Assembly (NCBI RefSeq): GCF_029852145.1
Contig: NC_079970.1
Coordinates: 5,518,001 to 5,582,000, forward strand
Length of the DNA: 64,000 bases
Source of the DNA: Microplitis mediator
Taxonomy: Eukaryota > Arthropoda > Insecta > Hymenoptera > Braconidae
Direction of reading: 5' to 3'
Shown: positions 25,206-38,559 of the stretch, piece by piece
Layout of the letters: each line of letters starts with the position of its first letter
Position numbering within the stretch: position 1 is the stretch's first letter
Notes under the pieces: model-generated
What the model was told of the DNA's origin: nothing
What the model saw: the letters and a program-made list of their open reading frames with translations, nothing else
Databases searched by the model: none
Position numbers and translations under genes: made by a program

Positions 25206-27437
25206 GTGTGTGTGTGTGAGTGTGATCACACTCGATTCAAACCTTCGTCATTCCCTCCTCTACCCTACCAATACTGTAATCAAATAAAATACAATCTACA
25301 CACACAATAAATAATATCCATGCCCAAAAGTAACTATCTACAATCGATTATCTACTTCACGATAGCATCTACACTTAAATCATCGTCACCGTTATCACCT
25401 TCATAAATTTTATTTTATTTATTGTTATTGCTTTTTTTTTTCTCATTGAAGTAAATTTTACAAGAAAAAAAAAATATATAAATTTTCTACGTAACTTTAT
25501 CAAAAAAAAATATAACTTTTTTTTAAAAAAATCGTCATGATGAATAAGACGAAGGGAGTTGAAAAAAATAAGAATAATTTATATATATGAAGGTATAATA
25601 GAAGCGTGCGATAATTTACCAATTTGTATGCTACTTTGCTGGAGCTGTCAACGTCGGATCGTAAAGTATGATATAAATGCGAAGCTTACATGCCGCGTCG
25701 ACTATGAAAGACGATGTTCTATTAGTATATATGTATATATATATATATATATATTTTTAGGAGGTTGGTTCGTAAGTAAGCTTACGGTTAGTTGCACTTG
25801 GTGGTTTAATTAAAACAAATTGCTTGCGTCATCATAAAGTCACGAATAATTCGTAAAAACGCTTCGCATGCTTACTATATATGTATATAAAAATACATAG
25901 GATACGAATAATATATTTTTCCTTCTCTTTATTATTATTTTTCTTTTATTTTTTCTTATGAATATCCGCTTATCTATGCCACCCACTAGCGCTACCACCT
26001 CTCGTGAGTTATGTATCGCGTGTGGGCAACAAATTGAAAAATAATCTTGAGGGAAAAAAAATTTATCGGCTGATACTGATGTGGAGACATGTCTTTAAAA
26101 TATATATATGAATACAATGGAAAAAAACGGAGTTAATTTCGATATTGGTGTTGAAATACAGTAGAATACGATCTATATATTCGTAGCCTTACAATTTATT
26201 ATGAAAATGGATTTAACTGAAGTAAAAAAAAATTTTCTATAGAAGTAAACAGTCGTGACAATGGCAGCGGCAGCTGTGAGCTTCAAATTTAAACGGATAA
26301 ACACAATGAAGAGTGTAGAATAATTATGAAAGTGAATTTAATGGTTGGACCACATGTGGCGCGAGTTACCGAGCACCTTGACGCGTGCCAACTATCTCGG
26401 TTGCCAATTAAACGTCACCGAACATATCCCGGTGGTATCGATCCTCCCCTCGTTCAACCGACCGCGTCCTCATCACTCGTGTGAAGGTGAACTTGGGAAT
26501 GCTCGCAAGGGAATAATGAACTTGACACGGATTTATCGTTAAATTTTCTTATACCGAACCACCATTATCATTTTACTCTTCAACCCCAAATTACCAACTT
26601 CTGAGCAGGGATAAAAATAAAATATTTAAAATCACACGATAAAAAAATAATATATAACTTTTTCATCTTTTAAATTCTTTATCATGAGCTAGAGTTATTA
26701 CAGATACGTGATACTGCTGCTAACATCACTTTGGGATAGATACCAACCAAGGGGTTGGTCTACTCGAAAATCGATCCCTGGTAATTCTGTTTAGTATCGC
26801 TGCTACCAACATCACCATCACTAAATTTATTGTTGCCACCACTACTACAACTACTTCTCCAATTTCCTTGCCCAAGAATCCCGACGTATAATGTCACCTC
26901 AAATGGAAAACCCGAAAATTCTTTGGTATATTATATTGAAAAGACTTTCAGGAAGTTTGAATTCTTCAATTCAATTCGTCATATGGCATCACAGGGAACT
27001 CTAATGTCAATTTCATTTTTCTTTATAACTTTATATATAACTGATACATTTCATAGCTCCCTATTCAGTTTTTTTTTATTTTTTCATATCAATGTTTCAT
27101 TTTTATTACTCTTATTTCTAATTTTATTTTATTCCTTTACATTTTACAAACTCGATTCAATACTTGTAAAAAAAAGTATTGAAAGTTTACAGTAAAAAAT
27201 GAATTTTTTATTACAGACTAAAGTACTGTAACTGAAAGTAAAATGAATTTTTAATCTATACCTCAAACTTGTAATGATAAAACTTGAAATGTATTTTCCG
27301 AAATACTTAGTATGTACCGTAAATATTCATTGAATTTTCCAAGAATGCTGAATTATTATAATAGTTATCTACTTTGCCATATTATCTTTCAAATTTTATT
27401 ACTAATAAAACTGAAACAACTTCATTGTTCTCGACCT

Positions 27438-27661
27438 GTGTACCTGAAGATCGGAACGTTTTTTGAACAACGAAAATGAAAAAAATTTATGCAATTTGAC
27501 TGCTTAAGGAGTAATTTCGGAATTAAGGGTTGGCGTAAGATTTTCGGCTGACATATTAGCATCTACATGCGAAACATTTCAGAAATCTAGTCATCCAGTA
27601 GATTTTTTACTTTCCAAATTTTTTTTTCGTTAGGCGAAAAACGTTACGATCTTCAGGTACA
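27438..27661. mobile_element. Family D element, copy 2, with 9-bp target duplication
   Basis: Intact terminal repeats (GTGTACCTGAAGATCGG; GATCTTCAGGTACA) are flanked on both sides by TCTCGACCT (27429-27437 and 27662-27670). This is direct evidence of transposition. An 8-9 bp duplication fits hAT, P or Mutator-like superfamilies; the ends do not settle which. Confidence 0.85.
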
Positions 27662-28319
27662 TCTCGACCTCCATCAATTTTATTTATAAAATCATCAATT
27701 GAATTTTAATTTAAACTATTAATAGAGCTAAAATTTTCCATTAAATACTCAGTAAATATAAAAGTTATTTTATCTGAAGACAAAGTTATCGATCAAGTTA
27801 TGACACAAGGCCACGAAACCCTCGCGTAATTATCCTCCGTTAAAAGTTTCAGATTACCATTAATTCACATTTTATTTTCTTTATTCCCCACACAATTTTA
27901 TTTTTTTTTTCCGTCTACAATACGCCCGTCGTCATATTGGATATACGTCAAACAAAACTCAAAACAACCTACGTAAATTGATCCAACAAAAAATTTATTG
28001 CACAGTACACAGTTTTAAATAAAATGATGCCCATACTGTGCAAACATTGTTGATATATACAAAAGGTCTCATCCCGAATGCATAATAATAATAATTATGA
28101 TTAAATCTAGTGTTCTTATGTTACACATATGTCGAAAGGACCCTTAGAAAAAATTGGAAGAAAAAAAAATTGCAAAAGTGGCTGGTTAGTTGGATGCATG
28201 CGGGTCCAAGCAATAAGTTGGCCAAGTGTAAGCATGTTAACGGTAAAGAAATAGCTCCCAAGAGAAAGAAAAAGAAAGAAATTGAGTGAGTGAGTGAGTG
28301 GAACTGAGTATATATGTCT

Positions 28320-28500
28320 AAAGAGGGATGAGTAGCATGTGGGCCACCAACAATGGCGTTTCCCTCTTACGCCTTGGCTTCCGTATTGCGTTACTCCGGC
28401 CATTAAAGCCGGGTCCTTTGTTGCCAACGAGGGTAGTTGAGCGCTGGGTGTAGAATTAAGCGCGAACAAACCCCAACTACAATCGCCCCAAGAGTATGCT
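28320..28500. other. GC-rich island, unexplained
   Basis: About 180 bases of balanced composition (GCCGGGTCCTTTGTTGCC, GAGCGCTGGG, CGCGAACAAACC) sit inside AT-rich DNA, flanked by a GAGT repeat on the left and a CA/TG run on the right. The minus-strand open frame across it has no recognised domain. It may be a regulatory element of the long brat intron. Confidence 0.2.
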
Positions 28501-28783
28501 AGTACTAGTTGTATAATGTACATATACGTGTGTGCATATATGTATTGTACACATCGACACACACACACAGACTCAGATACCATATATTTATATATAAAAT
28601 TACAGTGAGAAACTATGGGTCCGATGAATGGATTGTTAGCCGCACACGGTATTCAACTATTCAAGTAATTGTCAGACTTGCTAGTAATTAAAATCAACAT
28701 CATAGTTATTTACATTTTCTTACTTTTACTTTCATCCTTACGCGGAATATTTTACCAATAAATATTTAATCTTATCTTATTTA

Positions 28784-29277
28784 CCCGAGTCAAAAAACAA
28801 AATCGGATTTACGTCTCAAAGTTGTCAATGAGGTTTTTGAGGATCAATTTAGAATTTCAAGATTGACAGCAGTATTGAAAGTTATCCTAGTTTAGTCTTC
28901 AAAGTAGTAGTTACGACCAATTTTACCACTTTGAGGACAAAACTGGAGTAACATAATCTGGATTAGAGCATCAAAATACTCAAAACACAGGAATAATTTT
29001 ATCTCCATATTTGAACCTCAAAAGTCTCATTCGGCGAATTCCCTCCCCTCCCTTTTCGATCTAAAATTTTTCAAAGTCCGAAATCTAACTTTTCATTCGT
29101 TGAGGATTTTGAGGTCTTACTTATAATTTCAAATCGATAAATTATTCGCATTTAGACCTCAAAGTTTTCATTGAGGATTTTAAGTACTAAAGTAGAGTTA
29201 CTTTCTGGGCGGCAAATAAAATATCAAAGGAATTGAGGCTTTTGAGGACTAAACTAGAATTTGTTTTTTGACTCGGG
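28784..29277. mobile_element. 494-bp MITE with CCCGAGTCAAAAAACAAA ends
   Basis: The ends CCCGAGTCAAAAAACAAA and TTGTTTTTTGACTCGGG form the outer repeat. The interior contains several TTGAGG/CCTCAAA units in both orientations. A family C element starts eight bases to its right. Confidence 0.7.
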
Positions 29278-29284
29278 ATATATA

Positions 29285-29449
29285 CACTGTAAAAAATTTG
29301 CGGAGTGAATGCGGATTTAAATAAAATCCAGAGCACTCCGTTGAAAAGACAAACTCCCTATTTACTCCGTATACAGAGCGGTTTTTTTTAAAAACTCCAA
29401 AACTCCGAGTTAAATAAAATCCGAATTCACTCCCGATTTTTTACAGTGT
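29285..29449. mobile_element. Family C element, copy 2
   Basis: The ends CACTGTAAAAAATTTGCGG and GATTTTTTACAGTG form a clear terminal inverted repeat. The internal ACTCCG units are retained. Confidence 0.72.
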
Positions 29450-29489
29450 AGTCGTACGAATTATAAATAAATGGCGCATACGATTCAAT

Positions 29490-29656
29490 TACTAATAAAT
29501 AAAGTAAATAATTAATATAATAAAATTTTTAAAAAATGGGCATTGAAAAATTTTTAAAATTAATAAGTGCATTTTTTATAAATTTTATTTTTTTAATTAT
29601 TTACTCTACTCATTAATAATTTTAAATTTGTCTGACGTCTGCTATATTCACACTCA
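29490..29656. mobile_element. Family B foldback element, copy 2
   Basis: The right end GTCTGCTATATTCACACTC is intact; the left terminus is lost, next to a family C copy ending at 29449. Confidence 0.6.
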
Positions 29657-30393
29657 TATTCAATTAATTCTCAAGCAAATTTGAGTAATAAAACTTTCGT
29701 AGTTGAAAAAAAAAATTTTTATCTAAATTCTACACTACACTAATGGTTGTATTTTTAACATCTATCCTAGTTAAAGTAAACAATTATTTTCAGTGACTAC
29801 CGGGTAAATTTATCTTGTTACGATCTTTAGTAAATTTTCAGTGACTCGAGGGAATAGAAAACACACGGTACAAAAGTAAAGTAAAGGTACATATACATAT
29901 ATATTTATATATCTCTACTTGAGTAAGGTATATATGGGTTTAGATCGAGGGTGGTAGGGTACAAGAGACCGTTTCGAGAACTACCTCTTTTTATTCGTCT
30001 TATTCTATTCACTACCACATTAATCTTCATATATATAAATACATGTGTACATATATATGCAAGTTTAAATGTATGTATAAAATAATAGCCAAGCAACTAG
30101 GAGAGAAACTTGAAGCTCGAAGCTCGTCCTCTACTCTTACTCTCTTGTCTCACGATAATCGTTAACGCCACAGGTGTGCGCTGAGTCTCTATTTCACGAG
30201 AGCTCGTCGACCCGAACCAAGTGCCTTTACTGGGTAATCCTCAGCACTTTGTGAAGGAGGACCAATAGCTTGCGATATTGTGGGAAACTTACTCAAGCTA
30301 ATATACAGAATAAAGATGAGGAATAAGACGAAGAATACAGGCTAAGAAAAGTATCAAACATAAATATTAATAACAAATATAGGCAATAAATTT

Positions 30394-30596
30394 ATGATAC
30401 TGAAGTTAGCAGACGTCTAGTAATTTTTGAATTTTTTTTTCAGAAGATAAACCATAGAAAAAAAAATATTTTAAAAAATTGCACCTGTAATTTTTAAAAT
30501 TTTCTACATGTGCATAATTTCATTTTATTTTTTTGATTGATTTTTTGAAAAACAAAAATTCAAAAATTTTTAAATTTCTGCTAACTTCAGGATCAT
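30394..30596. mobile_element. Family A foldback element, copy 7
   Basis: Full-length copy with intact ends, followed after six bases by copy 8. Confidence 0.8.
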
Positions 30597-30602
30597 AAAT
30601 TT

Positions 30603-30806
30603 ATGACCTTGAAGTTAGCAGACAATTTTCAATTTTCAGATTTTGTTTTCCACCATTCAAATTAAAAAAAAAAAAAACTAAAAATATGCACATGTAGAAA
30701 ATTTAAAAAACTGCAGGTGCAATTTTTTCAAATATTTTTTTTTATATAATTTATTGTTGAAAAAAAAGTCCAAAAATTATTACACGTCGGCTAACTTCAG
30801 TGTCAT
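30603..30806. mobile_element. Family A foldback element, copy 8
   Basis: Full-length, opposite orientation to copy 7. The inner arms GCACATGTAG and CTGCAGGTGC are kept. Confidence 0.78.
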
Positions 30807-31299
30807 AATAAATTTTTATAAATCGTTGAGAACATCATCGAGTATCGAGTCTCAAGTGGAACTTTTTAAATTACTTATATTATATATATATGGTATTTAT
30901 AGTATAGAGATAACCATATAAATATTTTAAAAATAATAAAATTTTAATCAATGACATTGACCTCAGGCTCACGACTGATTAGTAACTTTTATTAATGTAA
31001 TTGAACTTGTCTCGGTAAATTTTTTTTTATTATTTGTAAATTAATCTTTTCCGGTTATTTAGCAACAGTAATTCCAATTCCAATATCAATGATAATAAGT
31101 GTTTTAATAATTAATAATGCAACAAAACAAGAAAGATAAGAGATAAGGAATTAATTATTTGAAAATAGTCGGAGATTAAAACTTTTTTTTTTATTTTTTT
31201 TATAAAAGAAATCAATGACTGGAGGATAAGGATCCGACATTTTGCGTGAGAATTCTATCGCGTATTAAATTGTTGGTGGATTACTAAACGAGACACGAG

Positions 31300-32680
31300 G
31301 CGTGGAATTGTGAATAACGGCGGGCTTTGTGCTGATTCTCTTGTCAGTGAGTCATCGCGACCGGTCAAACGGTGCTTGAACCGCAGTTCCCACTTCACTA
31401 AACGAATATTTATTTTTCCAATGTACTGACATTCATTTTTTTATTCCAATCGTAATATTTAAAAAAAAAAGTCTTCACTAAATTATCAAAATGTTTAAAA
31501 GTCACATCAGTACGTAATGTAATTACGTAACTAATTATAAATACAGAATAAATTAAAATAAATCAACTTATGGGTGCAATGACTCACTGATGACAGTCCC
31601 GGAAGTATCTGACGTAAATTTATCAATATTTACGGAAAGAGAAAGAAGATGAATTTGAGACAAAATACTGAGTAAAAAAAGTAAAATAATATAAATATAT
31701 ATATAAGATGAAAATGATAATCTGTCTGAAGCGATTCCATTGGCAATTGGCTTTCAATGAGAGCAAAGGAAACTCATCAGTAATTGAATTTTGTAATGGG
31801 AGATTGCTCCGCTTGGCATGCAAATATTTTATAATATCCGGCGAGAGTATTCGAGTCCGGTTCGTCAACGAGGGCGTGAGAAGCGGAAGCTTCGAGAATC
31901 GATATACCCAGCAGCAATACCACCACCAACATTGCCATCGCCATTGCCATCGCCATCACTACAACCAAAGTACAGAGGGTACAGAGAACAGAGTGCAGAG
32001 AAAGAGAAAAAAATATGAAAACGTAGAGAACAGAGCAGAGTGTAGGGAGTAGTAAGCGCGAACTTGGATAATCGACGAATGCAAGTTACACTACAGTACA
32101 CTGGCTCGTTCATCGGTCGGTCTGTCGGTCCGTCCGGATGGTGACCTTCCGTAACCGGCGTGGCTGCACGATCTCTCAGAGAGTACAGTGACCTCTCGCG
32201 GCATCACAACAACTACATTCTCTTATTCCATTTGTATCCTACACTACTCGTTATTTCATTTTTCTTCTCGCTTTATACCACATATATAATAATAACAATA
32301 CATATACATATACATATAAAAGCTGTTTTCGCGCTCCATCTAACCTTTTTCTTATCTCTCTTACTCTAAATCCTATCTCTTTATCGTGACGCCCCATCTC
32401 TTTCTCATTTTTTGTTGTCTCTTTCACTTTGTCCGCTTTATTATTATTATTTTTTTTTCATTTTATCTTTTGCTCGTTCACTGCATAGCCATAGACACGG
32501 ACACGGACAGTTTACACAGAGTATCTTCTATCGCAGTCCGCGCTTTGGTATATCCGCGATGCGATTCGCGAACTAACAAGTTCACCTACCACTCGAACTC
32601 GTAAAATTTCTACAGCGGAACGGCCGCACAGCATCATCCGGAAACGTCGTCGCGGGCGGCATACGTTCTCTACACAACCA
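31300..32680 (+). promoter_or_regulatory. CpG-rich block, candidate promoter or 5' leader region
   Basis: Within AT-rich surroundings this block contains several CpG-dense stretches: 31300-31390; 32085-32205, with repeated CGGT and CGTCC units and GGCTCGTTCATCGG; and 32540-32670, with CGCGATGCGATTCGCG and GTCGTCGCGGGCGGC. A TCAGT initiator-like motif occurs at 31344. Such CpG-dense blocks mark promoters in many insects with gene-body methylation. No TATA box with correct spacing is convincing. Candidate alternative brat promoter; low certainty. Confidence 0.3.
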
Positions 32681-32685
32681 CTATC

Positions 32686-32689
<4 letters not shown>

Positions 32690-32724
<35 letters not shown>
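32690..32724. repeat. (TA)n microsatellite
   Basis: About 17 uninterrupted TA units next to the CpG-rich block. Confidence 0.9.
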
Positions 32725-32727
<3 letters not shown>

Positions 32728-34477
32728 TGATATAAACACATACACTATACCGTATGTATAATACATTTTTTCTTTCCTACATAATACTCTATATATACAT
32801 ATACATATACATATATGTATATATAATAATAATACTAACCAGTCGCTCTACTCGCTTACTCACACGGTCACGGTTTATGAATCGCGACGATAGAAAATTC
32901 AGGGACAACTCTCCGTGGTTCTCATTATTTTTTCATTTTATTTACTAATTATTTTATATATATTTTTATTCTCATCTCTTTCTGTACATTTTAACTATAC
33001 TTTATATTTAAAAACCAATAATATCCTCTACAAAAATTATCATTTCATAATAATAATAATAATAATTATATATATAATAAATGTACAGTTGTACTGTACA
33101 CAGAAAGTTTTATTGATCCCGACAGCCGTTGTCTCGTTACTGCCACTACACCCTTTCGCTTTCCATCCGAGCTCTCACTATTTTATATATTTTTTTCCTC
33201 ATCACCTTTTTATGCTGATAAACACACGCACTGGACATAATCCGCGGTCAAATAAAATTATCATAAACGCTATTGATTATGCGATAACAGAAGCTTTATA
33301 CATTTACCCTTATTTATTAAAAAAAATAGTAATAGAGATAAGAATGTAGCATAAGATATAGTACTTGATATTATATTGTGTAGTTATAATAAAACGAAAG
33401 TAAACGGGTGTGTAATAAATCTTCTTTTGATTGATCGTTATATATGTGTATATATTTATATGTGCATGTGTATGTACATGTGCGTGTGTTTTAATACAGT
33501 ATTGATCGGTCATACCGGTAAAATCTAGAATTTCTGTGGTACTGCCTTGGTTAGCCTGCATCGTCGAGTGACGCGCCGCTAATGACTTTGATGATTGCGA
33601 CGTTTGATATTGATTTTCTGGCTTGTCGCCGGAAATGCGTTTATACCTACCGGGTGATCAAATTACTACAATAATCTCTTCTATTAATGCCCATCTTATA
33701 ACGTTAACACACGTTTATTTAAATTATATATCGAATGTTGATTTTGAATCATCATTCAATTAATTTCATTAATTTATATCATTTTTTTATTTTTATACTT
33801 TTCCTTTATTAAATGGAGTACCCTTTAGTTCGATTCAAAGTTTTCAACAAATTTTTTTTATTCCATTACTCACGTTCAATTAAATTTATTGAAAAATAAA
33901 AAAAAATTATTTCGATAATTTACTTTTATCTTTTCATCGCTGAAAGCTTTCAATATTTTTTTCTATCTTTGTTAATTTAAAAAAATAAAAAAAACTTTAC
34001 TTCCACACTCACTTGAACTCATTAAGAAATTCTTAAACAATCTCATCTATTATTTTTTATTAATTAATAAAATCGTTGAAATTAATCATTTCATTATTCT
34101 CCAGTACTTGGAAGCAATTAATCGATTCTATGTCTCCAAGTTTTCTATTTATTTATATATATTATTTATGTAAACTATTTTCTAATATTATATAAAGAAA
34201 AATAAATGTAGGTGTATAAAAAAAAGTATATAAATATTGTATATGAATAGAAAGTGTTACGCAAGAAAATAGTCACCCAGTAGACAAGTATACAAACGAA
34301 CGCACAATTGAGTTGCGTTGAAATAGAAGGGCGATGCACTGTCGGGGTTGTCGCGGTGAAAGAGCGAGCAAGTAAACGAATAGCAAGAGAAAGTACAAGG
34401 GAGTGAGAAAATAAGAGCAGAGAAGAGAAAGGGATAGGGATATAGAAGGGTAGTATAGACGGTGGTCCCTCTCATCG

Positions 34478-34760
34478 CATTTGCTGTTCACCGGCGTCAG
34501 TTCGCGGCGTGGTTCTATTCCACCGACCCTGGTTATATTCTCTCTACCCTACTGTCGGTCTCTTTCTCTCCCTCTCTCTCTCTCCCTATAGCTGGATAGA
34601 ACATGAACACGGGGTAAAACGCGGGGTTGGAGGAGACGGTCGATGCGGTGTAGCCATGGTAACCAGACGCGTCGTCCCTCGCCACGGGGTGCATTCAACC
34701 ATCAGGGAGAAAGGCGTGCAAGCCATTGCCGGATGAATCGCGAGGGACTATACACTGCTC
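34478..34760 (+). promoter_or_regulatory. Candidate promoter or leader exon with strong acceptor-like tract
   Basis: The block starts with GGCGTCAGTTCGCGGCG, which contains the arthropod initiator core TCAGT (A at 34499). A 35-base almost pure pyrimidine tract (about 34556-34588) then ends in CTATAG at 34591, which would be an excellent 3' splice site. The following DNA is GC-rich, with donor-like GGTAAAA (34614) and GGTAACC (34659). It is either a promoter with its leader or a leader exon starting at 34592. Both readings are inference. Confidence 0.3.
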
Positions 34761-34882
34761 GACGAATCGTCTTGTCTCAGTCTCTCCAATTCGTAAACTC
34801 TATATACATTTCACATCTCATCCTCCTCTCTTCCTCTTCGTTTACTATATTCGGTAGTGCTTTGGTTGCCAACATCCCTTCC

Positions 34883-34904
34883 GCACACACACACACACAC
34901 ACAT
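34883..34904. repeat. (CA)n microsatellite
   Basis: About ten CA units in the candidate leader/promoter interval. Confidence 0.85.
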
Positions 34905-37221
34905 ACACTGACTTACTCACACAAATTTACATCGACATATATATAGACACACAACAAACCAATATATATACAACACTATACCCGGGTTTACTGCTGCTGC
35001 TAAGCTTCTCCTACAACCAACGAAAATCGAATTCACCACGATGTCGAGAACACACGCCGAGTCGAGGTTATGGTCCACGTATCAAGGTTCTCACTTGCTT
35101 TTCAAGGTTCCAAGGTCGATGTCTATGAAAAAAAAAATTTTATCTCTAAATGATTGATTACTTCCTATATACACATATATTTATTACTTGATCTGAAACT
35201 TATATTAAAATTCATTTATCATACATTCGTGATTTGTTAAATTCAACTTGACTATGATATGGATTTTTTTAAACGCTTTCATATAATTTCAAAAACAATA
35301 AATTTAAAGAAAAAAAAATAATATAAAAACTTACATTATCTCACATCAGCAAAATAACTTTTAAAAAAAATAAAAAAAGACCGTAATAAAACGTAACCGG
35401 GTATAAAATTCTGCACGTCCATATGTACAGATCTCGTAACACAAGACCACCAGAGATATTAAATTGTCGGTCGTAGTGAAAAAAAATTTACACAGATAAT
35501 CTAATAAAAACTCTTAAATAATAATAATAATAATAATAACAAAAGTCGATTACACCAAATGGCGTTTACTGGACAGGGGTTGTAGTGATGACGAAAAGAG
35601 AAAATTTTTAAACGACTAAGTGATTGCATAACGTTGGCTATACGAGATTTATTTTTACAACAAACCATGATATCTATTTTCACCAGAGCTCCGATTACTT
35701 TGCTACTCAAACAATTATCCATAAAAAAAAAAATTATACAAAAGATTTCCATCTCTTTTGAACAGAGTACTCAGTGTTCCTCGGAGCTATTAAATTACAT
35801 CCACTGTCTGATTTAAAATTAAAATTTAAAATAAAAAATATAAAATACTGAATAATTCCCATTGTAATTTTGAAAATTTATTACTTCAACAAATATTTAC
35901 ATACATACTACATACGTCTATCAATATATATATTGATAAATTGTTACTGAATATTCTATGGTATTCTAACATCCTAATTCAATGAATTCAACGAAATTAT
36001 CCGTTAACTTCCAGCCCAATGATCCACACGAGGTTCGTGTAATATTCGCTCTTATGTTTGGACACAGTCATGCAAATATATGAGCTCTGATTACACTTGA
36101 CTTCGATTACTTTTGCTCGCAAACATAACGTCTATTTTTGTTTAAAAAAAAAACGAATTATTGAAATAATTAAAAAAAATATAAAATGATTTAAATGAAA
36201 TGAAAATAAAATTTCCCTGGGAAATTAACTCTGTAAAAGTTAATTTATTTTTTTATAATGGGTTTTATTTGTAAAGAATAAAAAAAAAAAGTAATATAAA
36301 GGTTTCGATGAATATGGAAAATATATGATATGTATAAAACTGGGAATGACGAGAAAGCTAAAGCAGGGTAGAGGGTGGAGTAGGAATGAGAGACCACTAG
36401 ATATTCCCCACATATATTCATCGATCCATTCCAGGTTCCACGTCCTCGAGGACGTCAGGAGGGTCGAGAAAAGACTAGAAAATACATATCGTTTAAACTT
36501 TATTCATCGTAATTACATAGTATGCTTTCTGTACGTCTGGTTACTTTTTAATATCACCAACAGTAATTTTATTGTAGACTTCGTTTAGTGGAGACGAAAA
36601 AAAATAAATATTTAATATCATTTCTGAGGAAATAAAGTTGTATTGAAAGTAACAATAGCTTATTATTTGCTTGATTGCATCGATATTGAAGAAAAAAATT
36701 TCAACTTTTCCGACATTATAAAAATACTATAAATCACTTTTTTTACTTTGTCGAGATAGTGTACTATAGTATCATTGGACAATAAATATATGGTTGAAAA
36801 AGTATTACAAGTTTGAATTGTAATTTATGAAAAAAAGTTTTAGTCATCTTGATAAAAAAAAAAAAAAAAAATAATAATAATAGTAATAATAATAGAAATA
36901 TTGATTGGATCTAGTGCTATTTTAGTCTTAAAAGAAATTCACCAATAGATTGATAGTGTATTTTTTATAAAAATGAATAAACGAAAATAAAGTAAATTAA
37001 AAAATATCAATCTCTCGACAACTGGCGGATATGCTATTTTGGAATAACGAGTTTTGGCATCGCCTCTGGCTTTTTGTCACGCACAGATACGCGTCAATAA
37101 CAAAAATACATCAATCTACCGAATATTCATTAAAATTTATACAATTATTTAATAACCCGTAGCGTTTGAATAATTCGTATAAAATATATATTTTTATTTA
37201 GATTTTTTATAGTGGAACACT

Positions 37222-37440
37222 AGGGTAGAGGTACCAATTTTGGTCTGTTTTGGACACTTGGAAAAATTAAACAAAGTAGTTTGTAAAAGACGCGATAACA
37301 TAATTAATTTTTTAAAATGTTTGAAGATACTTTTGTCCCTCTATTAAAATGGTAATTTTATTTTAGACTTCTTCATTAATTTAAATAAAGTATTAAATGT
37401 CCAAAAATGGAGCAGTGGCCATAAATGGAACCTTTACCCT
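37222..37440. mobile_element. 220-bp element with AGGGTAGAGGTACC ends
   Basis: AGGGTAGAGGTACCAATTTT at the left is matched by ATAAATGGAACCTTTACCCT at the right, with three to four mismatches. The interior has no ORF. It is a probable decayed MITE. Confidence 0.5.
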
Positions 37441-37704
37441 ACGAGTGGATAATTTTTTACAGAAAATTTATATACTTAAAGATCGAAACCGCCCTCTTTC
37501 TGGGTAAGCCTCGTAATTACATTTTTTTCATAATTAAAATTATGAGTTAAAAACATTATTTAGTGCTGCTATTGCGTAAAAAAAAGCTTCAAATTTTGAT
37601 AATTATAACAGAATGTTCAAGAGATTTGTGAATTTTAATTTTTCCATTAACGCACGTGTAACAGAATAGATGTTTTTATCGATTTCTGAAAAAATTATTA
37701 CTTT

Positions 37705-37943
37705 TCAGTTCGGAGATTTATCCAGAAAAGGGACGAAACGTTTTTCATGCAACGAAAATTTAAGAAATTTAGGTAATTAGACTGTTTAAGGGGTATAATT
37801 CTGGAGGCTGGAGGTGGCCTAAGATTTTTGGCTGACATACCGACATCTATATACGAAAATTTCAAAAATCTCGTCATCCAGTGGATTTTTTACTTTCCAA
37901 TTTTTTTTTCCTCATGCGAAAAACGTTTTGATCTTCAGGTACA
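37705..37943. mobile_element. Family D element, copy 3
   Basis: The right end AACGTTTTGATCTTCAGGTA is intact and the left end is diverged. The body shares GCTGACATA and CATCCAGTGGATTTTTTAC with copy 2. Confidence 0.65.
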
Positions 37944-38559
37944 TGAAAATTTCCCAAAAAGTTTGATATTGTGAGGACACGTAGTAAATATCTAAATTTT
38001 TTTTCATGTAGACTGTAAAACGTAGTACTCGATAGCATGTAAATGAAGTGTCATTTCTACTGACAACAGTAAAAATTCAGTTACTGGCTCGATGTCCTCA
38101 GTACCAAATTTCATAAGCAATTTTTACCCCAAAAATTCTCTGCGTGTATTCGTAGACTTTTTGTTAGCATCTGGAAAAAGTAATCTCTATCTACAAGCCT
38201 CGCTCTCTTTATACATATTTATATAAATATATCTATAGACAGAATTTTATTCATTTATTTTTATTCTTTCATCCAGAGCAAAATCTCGAAATTTTTCCAG
38301 AACCAGTTAAAGTACCTGTCCGCAGACTTTAATCCCGTTTCGCGTCGCTCCCAGTAGCATTGAAGTTTGAGTAGAGTCGCAAAGGATGAAACGTATTTAA
38401 CATATAAGAGACAACTGAAATAGCTGACGTGTAGGCAAAAGAAGACCCAGCCAACCAACCAACCAACCAGCAAAACAAAATAAGAGTGAGAACAGGAGTA
38501 AAAGTAAAGTAAAGCAAATGAGAGTAACAGAGAGAGAAATAACGTCAGCAAGAGGCAAC

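Noticed and set aside
28116..28583. 155-codon minus-strand ORF
   Set aside because: It spans a TG-rich run and a GC-rich island, has no domain or splice context, and has no neighbouring coding signal.
34643..35128. 161-codon + ORF
   Set aside because: It reads through a (CA)n and TATA repeat region; the peptide is low complexity and lies in a likely leader or promoter interval.
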